Assembly: GCF_000711965.1 (NCBI RefSeq)
Contig: NZ_JONS01000003.1
Span: 62,001-126,000, forward strand
Direction: 5' to 3'
Length of the DNA stretch: 64,000 nucleotides
From: Actinomyces israelii DSM 43320
Lineage (GTDB): Bacteria; Actinomycetota; Actinomycetes; Actinomycetales; Actinomycetaceae
In this document: positions 58,556 through 64,000 of the stretch, one piece after another
Position numbering within the stretch: the first letter of the stretch is position 1
Layout of the letters: each line of letters opens with the position of its first letter
Position numbers and translations under genes: made by a program
The notes under the pieces: generated by a model
What the model saw: only the letters and a program-made list of their open reading frames with translations
What the model was told of the DNA's origin: nothing
Databases searched by the model: none

Positions 58556-60562
58556 TCAGGACTGCTGGGCGATCTGCATGCGCCGGTTCTCCAGGCCCAC
58601 GATCTGCTCGAAGACCCCCCGGTAGTCCTCGTCGTCCGCACTCATGCGGCGGTGCCTGGCGCGCAGCTCGGCGAGCCGGCGGTTGATCCCGGTGCGGGCC
58701 AGGGCCGACAGGACGCCTCGGGCGTAGCGCTCGACGACGTGCGGGTCGGGCCCGTCGGCCTGGCCGCGGGACGGCGCCAGGGGCAGGGGCGCCACCGCCA
58801 GCTCGGTGATGGCGGCGCTGACCGGTCCGATGGCCCCGACGCGCACCTGCTCGATCCAGCGGACGGTGGCTCGGTTGACGGCGACGTCATGAGCCAGGCC
58901 GGAGGCCTCGGCCCGGGAGATGAGGCCGGGGACCTCCCCGGCCCCGCCCGCCGCCTCGATGGCCTCGAAGACGGCCCGGTGGACCGGCGCGGAGAAGGCG
59001 ACCGGACTGATGTCGTCCGCGCCGGCGCGCGCGGCGACCACGGGCATCTGCACGATGACCTCCAGGGCCTGGCGCTCGAGCCTGGCCACCGGGTCACTCA
59101 CCGGCGGCAGCCCGGGCGGGACGGAGACGGTGCCCGGCGCGGCCGCGTCCGGACCGGCGCCCGACGGGCCCGGGCCGCCCGCACCGCGCCGCGCGGCGGC
59201 GCGCACCGCCCCCACGGCCTCGGAGTCGGGCATACCGAGCCACCCGGCCAGGCGCCGGGTGTACTCCCGGCGCAGCGCCCGGTCACGGATGCCCGCCACC
59301 ACCGGCGCGGCCGAGCGCAGCCCCCGCACCCGCCCCTCGGCGGTGTCCAGGTCGAGATCGGCCAGGCAGGCGCGGATGACGAACTCGAACAGGGGCACGC
59401 GGCGCTCCAGCAGCCGCGGGATCGCGTCGTTGCCCTCCGCCATGCGCAGGTCGCAGGGGTCGTAGCCGTGCGGGTCGACCGCCACGAAGGTCTGCGCGGC
59501 GAAGTGCTGGTCCTCCCCGTAGGCGCGCAGGGCCGCCTTGCGCCCGGCGGCGTCGCCGTCGAAGGTGAAGACGACCTCCCCGCCGCGGGCGCGGTTGCCC
59601 GCCATGACGCCGGCCGACGGGTCGGCGGAGTCCCCCAGGAGGCGGCGCACGATGCGCACGTGGTCGGCCCCGAAGGCGGTGCCGCACGTGGCCACGGCGT
59701 TGGTGACCCCGGACAGGTGGGCGGCCATGACGTCGGTGTAGCCCTCGACGACGACGACGCGGTGGTCGCGGGCGATGTCCCGCTTGGCCAGGTCCAGGCC
59801 GTAGAGCACCTGGCTCTTGTGGTAGATGGCGGTCTCGGGGGTGTTGAGGTACTTGGGGACGGTGGCGTCCTCGTCCGACAGGCGCCTGCCGCCGAATCCG
59901 ACGGTGGCCCCGGTGACGTCGCGGATGGGCCACATGAGGCGGTCGCGGAAGCGGTCGTAGACGCGCGCGCCGTCGGCACCGCCCTGCCCGCACAGGCCAG
60001 AGGCGACCAGCTCGTGCTCGGTGAAGCCCCGCGAGCGCAGCATGTTCGCCAGCGTGTCCCAGCCGGCGGGGGCGTAGCCGACTCCGAAGCGGGCGGCCTC
60101 CTCGGGGCCGAAGGCGCGTCCGCCGAGGAAGGCGCGTCCCGCCTGCGCGGCGGGGGCGGCGAGCTGCTCGCGGAACCAGGACTCGGCCAGGCGGTTGGCC
60201 TCCAGGAGCCGCCGGCGGGTGCCGGGCTCGACGCCGTGGGTGACCGAGCCGCCGCCCTCCTCGTAGCGCAGCCGGACGCCGACCCGGCCGGCCAGGTACT
60301 CCACGGCCTCGGTGAAGGGCAGGTGGTTGATCTTCTGGACGAAGGAGATGACGTCCCCGCCCTCGCCGCAGCCGAAGCAGTGCCACAGGCCCAGCTGGGG
60401 GCGGACGTTGAAGGAGGGGGTGCGCTCGTCGTGGAAGGGGCACAGGCCCTTGAGCGATCCCGCCCCGCCGCTCTTGAGGGTGACGTGCTCGCCGACGACG
60501 TCCTCGATCTTCGCGCGCTCGCGCACCGCGTCGATGTCCTCGCGCTTGATCAGTCCCGCCAT
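58556..60562 (-). CDS. dnaG: DNA primase
   Basis: 668 residues. CHC2 zinc finger (Cys41, His44, Cys62, Cys65), TOPRIM domain with [12 protein letters not shown] and FDGDAAGR, C-terminal helicase-binding part. ATG at 60562 lies 6 nt after TAGAAT (leaderless). Confidence 0.97.
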   Translation of the reverse strand: MAGLIKREDIDAVRERAKIEDVVGEHVTLKSGGAGSLKGLCPFHDERTPSFNVRPQLGLWHCFGCGEGGDVISFVQKINHLPFTEAVEYLAGRVGVRLRYEEGGGSVTHGVEPGTRRRLLEANRLAESWFREQLAAPAAQAGRAFLGGRAFGPEEAARFGVGYAPAGWDTLANMLRSRGFTEHELVASGLCGQGGADGARVYDRFRDRLMWPIRDVTGATVGFGGRRLSDEDATVPKYLNTPETAIYHKSQVLYGLDLAKRDIARDHRVVVVEGYTDVMAAHLSGVTNAVATCGTAFGADHVRIVRRLLGDSADPSAGVMAGNRARGGEVVFTFDGDAAGRKAALRAYGEDQHFAAQTFVAVDPHGYDPCDLRMAEGNDAIPRLLERRVPLFEFVIRACLADLDLDTAEGRVRGLRSAAPVVAGIRDRALRREYTRRLAGWLGMPDSEAVGAVRAAARRGAGGPGPSGAGPDAAAPGTVSVPPGLPPVSDPVARLERQALEVIVQMPVVAARAGADDISPVAFSAPVHRAVFEAIEAAGGAGEVPGLISRAEASGLAHDVAVNRATVRWIEQVRVGAIGPVSAAITELAVAPLPLAPSRGQADGPDPHVVERYARGVLSALARTGINRRLAELRARHRRMSADDEDYRGVFEQIVGLENRRMQIAQQS

Positions 60563-60623
60563 GGCGGCATTCTAGGCGAGGGCGCCGACACGGATGCGCC
60601 CGGGGCGGGGCGCCGGACTCGTC

Positions 60624-61961
60624 TCATACCTCCGAGAGCAGCCCGCACAGGCGCGCGTGCCAGGCGCGCGCCGAGGTGTCGGTCAGGGAGGCGATCTGGT
60701 CCACGACCGCCCGGATGCGGCCCGCGTCGTCGTCGGCCCGGCGCCAGGCCGCGGCGAAGATGGGCTCCAGGTGCTCGCCCCCGGAGGAGAGCAGGACGTC
60801 GGCCAGGTCGAACAGCTCGGTGCGCTGGCGCAGGTAGACGGGCTCGTGCTCGCGCGGCGCCATGACGTAGTGCACGGCGACGCCCTTGAGGAACAGGATC
60901 TCGGCGGCGGTGTCCGCGGGGATGACCAGGTCGGCGTCGTAGCGGGTCAGGGGGCCGGTCCCGAAGACGGCCCGGGTGGCCGCGGCCACGGCGGACACGA
61001 AGCGGCCTATGAGCTGGCTGGTGAGGTTCTTCAGCCTGGCGGCGTCCGCCGGCGCCCCGCTGTAGGAGGCGATCCAGCTGGACTGGGCGGCCAGACGCTC
61101 CCAGGCCGCGCCGAGCGCGGCGCGGCCCGGCTCGGCCCCGTACCAGGCGCTGGTGTCCTCGATGACGGAGTCGACCTCGGAGTCCTCTCGCAGCCGGGCC
61201 GGGTCCATGCGCCCCAGGGCGATGGCGTCCTCGACGTCGTGGACGGAGTAGCCGACGTCGTCGCAGAAGTCCATGAGCTGGGCCTCCAGGCAGCGGCGCC
61301 CGGCAGGGGCGCCGGCGCGCATCCAGGCGAAGATCTCCCGGTCGTCGTCGTAGCAGCAGTACTTGCGGGCGCTCTTGCCCTGCGGGCCGCCCGGCCCCTC
61401 GCCCCGGGCCCAGGGGTACTTGGCGACGGCGTCGAGGCTGGCGCGCGTGAGATTGAGGCCCACGCTGCGTCCGGAGGCGTCCATGGTCTTGGGCTCCAGG
61501 CGGGTCAGGATGCGCAGGGTCTGGGCGTTGCCCTCGAAGCCGCCGATGGACGCCGCGACGACATCGAGCGCCTTCTCCCCGTTGTGCCCGTAGGGCGGGT
61601 GGCCCAGATCGTGGGACAGGCAGGCGGTGTCGACGACGTCGGGGTCGCAGCCCAGCGCCTGCCCGAGCGCGCGGCCCACCTGGGCGACCTCCAGGGAGTG
61701 GGTGAGGCGGGTCCGCACGAAGTCGTCGCTGGAGGGCCCCAGCACCTGGGTCTTGGCGCCCAGGCGGCGCAGCGCTGAGGAATGGACCACACGCGCCCGG
61801 TCGCGCTCGAAGGGCGTGCGCTGGGGGTTCTTCGCAGGCTCTGGCACGAAACGAGCGATGTCGCCGGCCCCGTACCCGGCCAGGTCATCCCGCTCCCCGC
61901 CGGCAGGACCGTGGCCGTCACGGGGGCCGGCGGTGTGGAGTGGCACCCCGTTGCTGGACAT
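60624..61961 (-). CDS. dgt: dGTP triphosphohydrolase
   Basis: 445 residues from ATG at 61961, 6 nt after TACCTT; an in-frame ATG at 61982 would overlap that -10. HD-domain metal ligands: His88 in RTRLTHSLEVAQ and His117-Asp118 in SHDLGHPPYGHNG. RDRARVVHSSALRRLGAKTQV is the family signature. It degrades dGTP; commonly beside dnaG in actinobacteria, as here. Confidence 0.94.
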   Translation of the reverse strand: MSSNGVPLHTAGPRDGHGPAGGERDDLAGYGAGDIARFVPEPAKNPQRTPFERDRARVVHSSALRRLGAKTQVLGPSSDDFVRTRLTHSLEVAQVGRALGQALGCDPDVVDTACLSHDLGHPPYGHNGEKALDVVAASIGGFEGNAQTLRILTRLEPKTMDASGRSVGLNLTRASLDAVAKYPWARGEGPGGPQGKSARKYCCYDDDREIFAWMRAGAPAGRRCLEAQLMDFCDDVGYSVHDVEDAIALGRMDPARLREDSEVDSVIEDTSAWYGAEPGRAALGAAWERLAAQSSWIASYSGAPADAARLKNLTSQLIGRFVSAVAAATRAVFGTGPLTRYDADLVIPADTAAEILFLKGVAVHYVMAPREHEPVYLRQRTELFDLADVLLSSGGEHLEPIFAAAWRRADDDAGRIRAVVDQIASLTDTSARAWHARLCGLLSEV

Positions 61962-62098
61962 GGTCACAAGGTAGCGCAGCATGGGGCTACTATGAGATAT
62001 AAACTTGTGCGCTTATGCTGCTCGCCCGCAAGGCCGCGAGCGGCGGACGCGCGGACTGAATTGTCCGGGCCAGACCCGGAGGAAGGGAGCCGTTTGCT

Positions 62099-63325
62099 GT
62101 GACTACCACCACAACGCTCGTCCACCGCGTCTACAACGGGCCGCTGGAATGGTGGCGTGACGGCCTCGTCTACGAGATCGGTTCCGCCCAGGTCGGCGCC
62201 GCCGACCTCGACGCGGCTCACGGCATCCTGGACCACGTCGCCTCGCTCGGCTTCAATGTCGTGCTCGTGCGCCCCTCGCGGGTGCCCACCGACGGCGACC
62301 TGTCGTCCTTCCGCTCCTTCGCAGGCCGGGCCCACGAGCTCGGCCTGCGCGTCATCGCCAGGATCTCGGGGGCGCTGGGGCCCGTGACCGGTGCGCACGC
62401 CCGCGACGCGAACCCGATCTTCATCGACCAGGAGAGCGGCGAGGAAAAGCTCCTGCAGCGCGCTGCCGCCTTCCTCGCCGAGGGCGCCGACGGCGTCGAC
62501 CTGGGCACGATCGTCCCGCCCCAGGTCAGCGCCGAGACCGACCTGGACCTGCTCAGCGAGCACCTCACCCTTCTGCAGGCCCTCGTGGCCGAGCACGTCG
62601 ATGACGGCCTCATCGGGGCCGACGTCTCCGCGGACTATCCCGACGCGCTGCGCCACCACCTGCAGGACGACTGGCTGCACCACCTGCGCGACGACGCGCT
62701 CATGCTCACCCGGTGGGAGGCGGACTCCCTGACCCGGCACATCACGCACTCCCTGGACGAGCACGATCGCTTCGGGGCCCCGCCCGTGTGGCGGTACCTG
62801 CCCAGCTACCGGCTCGTCAGGTCCACCGACCCCGGCGACGGGTACTGCTGGTTCGAGACCAGCGACGAGGAGCGCGGGCGCCGGTCGCTGGCGCTGCAGG
62901 CGCTCGTGCTCGCCCTGCCGGGGGCGGTCTACCTGCGCCAGGGCGACGAGATCAGCCTGCCGGACAAGGACAAGCCGAGCTCGACGCAGGAGCTGGCCAG
63001 GCTCATCAACGAGCGCTCGGGCGACCAGGGCGACCAGTTCGGGTCCCCCCTGTCCACCGTGCGGCACGCCACCTACGTGAGGCAGGAGCACGCGCTGGCC
63101 ACCGGCCCCTTCGCCTTCGTCGTGGGGCTCGACTGGTGCCCGGCGGATGTCCTGACCTTCCTGAACCGCGACATCCTGGTGCTGGTCAACACCTCCGACC
63201 GGGGCGTCGCGCTGCCCGAGCAGGCCCAGGTGCTGCTCGCCTCGGCGGCACTGGTCCAGGAGGACCGGCGCCTGCTGGTGCCGCCCACGACGACGGTCTG
63301 GCTCCAGGCCTCCACCGTCGCCTGA
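62099..63325 (+). CDS. GH13-like protein, catalytic residues missing
   Basis: 408 residues from GTG at 62099 after a ggaggaagggag stretch. The opening EWWRDGLVYEIGSAQVGAA matches alpha-glucosidase/amylase (WWRDAVVYQIYP type), and ALVLALPGAVYLRQGDEISLP matches the conserved end of the barrel. However, the nucleophile region is DGVDLGTI (131-138) rather than DGFRIDVA, and WRYLPSYRLV (231-240) replaces the WVLSNHDVVR type, so the nucleophile Asp and the NHD Asp appear lost. It is likely a non-catalytic paralogue, perhaps sugar-sensing. Next to a maltose-type binding protein. Confidence 0.65.
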   Translation: MTTTTTLVHRVYNGPLEWWRDGLVYEIGSAQVGAADLDAAHGILDHVASLGFNVVLVRPSRVPTDGDLSSFRSFAGRAHELGLRVIARISGALGPVTGAHARDANPIFIDQESGEEKLLQRAAAFLAEGADGVDLGTIVPPQVSAETDLDLLSEHLTLLQALVAEHVDDGLIGADVSADYPDALRHHLQDDWLHHLRDDALMLTRWEADSLTRHITHSLDEHDRFGAPPVWRYLPSYRLVRSTDPGDGYCWFETSDEERGRRSLALQALVLALPGAVYLRQGDEISLPDKDKPSSTQELARLINERSGDQGDQFGSPLSTVRHATYVRQEHALATGPFAFVVGLDWCPADVLTFLNRDILVLVNTSDRGVALPEQAQVLLASAALVQEDRRLLVPPTTTVWLQASTVA

Positions 63326-63420
63326 GGCGGCCGCCGGCTGCGAGTGCCGAGCGCCTTCCGCGGCCGCCCCGCCCCGAAGGCCGGCAGAACAGATCATGTT
63401 TGCGTAAGATCTGCCAGATT

Positions 63421-63450
63421 CTTGCAAATCTTGCACGCTCGCGTTACATT
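63421..63450 (+). promoter_or_regulatory. Promoter with CTTGCA operator repeats
   Basis: -35 TTGCAA (63422-63427), 17-nt spacer, -10 TACATT (63445-63450), about 50 nt before the lipoprotein gene. Two CTTGCA half-sites (63421-63426, 63430-63435) overlap the -35; such repeats are known as MalR-type operators in Streptomyces. A LacI-type maltose repressor is therefore likely. Confidence 0.6.
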
Positions 63451-63500
63451 GTGTGTGCTCGCCTACCCGCCCTCCCTTTCAGATTCGAAGGAGAATCACG

Positions 63501-64000
63501 GTGACCCTCAATCGCCGGTCGTTCCTGTCCATGACCGCCATCGCCACTACTCTCGCCGCAGCAGCAGCCTGCGGCTCCAGTGACTCCAGCGACTCCAGTG
63601 GTACCGTCGCCGCCGACACCACCGCTGACCTGGTCATCTGGGCCGACGAGAAGAAGGCCCCCTCGGTCGAGGAGTTCGCCACCCAGTGGGCGGACCAGCA
63701 GGGCGGATTGACGGTCGCCGTGCAGGTGGTCGCCGACGACCTCGAGACCAACTTCATCACGGCCGACAGCGCGGGCAACGGCCCCGACATCGTCATCGGC
63801 GCCCACGACTGGATCGGCAAGCTCGTCCAGAACAACGCCATCGCCCCGGTCGTGCTCTCCGAGAAGGCGCAGGCCAACTACTCGGACATGGCGCTGAAGG
63901 CCGTGACCTACAACGACCAGATCTACGGCGCCCCGTACTCCGTCGAGGCGCTGGCCCTCTACGTGAACAAGGGGCTGACCAGCAAGACCGCGCCGGCCAC
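63501..64000 (+). CDS. Extracellular sugar-binding lipoprotein (MalE-like), partial
   Basis: Only the first 166 codons are present; the right end is cut. GTG at 63501 follows gaaggagaatcacg. A lipoprotein signal with Cys24 in AAAACGSS is followed by a Ser/Asp linker from a 9-nt repeat. DLVIWADEKKAPSVEEFATQ and DIVIGAHDWIGKLVQNNAIAPV match maltose/maltodextrin-binding proteins of ABC importers. Permease genes are expected just beyond the window. Confidence 0.9.
   Translation, partial: MTLNRRSFLSMTAIATTLAAAAACGSSDSSDSSGTVAADTTADLVIWADEKKAPSVEEFATQWADQQGGLTVAVQVVADDLETNFITADSAGNGPDIVIGAHDWIGKLVQNNAIAPVVLSEKAQANYSDMALKAVTYNDQIYGAPYSVEALALYVNKGLTSKTAPA

Overview
The window is high-GC actinobacterial chromosome (roughly 70% G+C by eye). 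Gene content and order point to Actinomyces or a close relative: DUF3052 beside aceE, a FasR-like regulator with acpP and fabF, DUF3145, PemK beside rpsT, comEA-comEC-holA, and a trp operon with no trpF. The genus is an inference. There is no phage, no intact insertion sequence and no CRISPR array. Many genes have a TANNNT -10 hexamer only 6-7 nt before the start codon, so leaderless transcription looks common.

Layout. 1-1078: end of an ABC exporter operon of clearly lower G+C, lying on the 3' side of a tRNA-Val gene. 1575-5114: DUF3052 gene diverging from aceE (pyruvate dehydrogenase E1). 5389-18754: a large catabolic or respiratory island. It starts with acyl-CoA dehydrogenase, CaiB-type CoA-transferase, two MFS carriers, a second acyl-CoA dehydrogenase and a CaiC-like acyl-CoA ligase. 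These converge on tetR and a GltD-like flavoprotein, and are followed by a FixABCX-type electron-transfer module. The set resembles the carnitine/crotonobetaine reduction system (cai plus fix) of enterobacteria but lacks CaiD, CaiT and CaiE. A shared motif, TTGTACT-N5-GTTA, lies upstream of both halves. aspA follows in the opposite direction.

20605-23515: FasR-like regulator, acyl carrier protein and ketoacyl synthase. 23600-30060: DUF3145, a cytoplasmic GH5-like protein with a long acidic tail, tRNA-Asn, an unknown gene, peptide deformylase, a small membrane protein, a G-rich minisatellite and a membrane-anchored Ser/Thr kinase. 30260-37080 (all minus): RelBE-type toxin-antitoxin, hemW, nadR-like, trmB, MOSC protein, lepA.

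37361-45730: tryptophan biosynthesis. A stand-alone trpB precedes a leaderless promoter, a 21-residue leader peptide with three consecutive Trp codons and a complete attenuator. The operon trpE-trpG-trpD-trpC::trpB (fused)-trpA follows. 45744-50635: NarL-type two-component system diverging from a LanFEG-like ABC exporter. 50682-53579: PemK/MazF-like protein, rpsT, DUF1846 protein. 53614-53955: an internally deleted riboflavin synthase remnant. 53987-61961 (minus): dgt, dnaG, degV, comEA, comEC, holA. 62099-64000: an alpha-glucosidase-like protein that appears to lack its catalytic residues, then a maltose-type lipoprotein binding protein cut by the window end.

Most notable: the complete trp attenuator together with the TrpC-TrpB fusion and a second TrpB; the TetR-linked cai/fix-like island; the single-domain riboflavin synthase remnant with a 13-bp tandem duplication; the apparently dead GH13 protein; and widespread leaderless starts.
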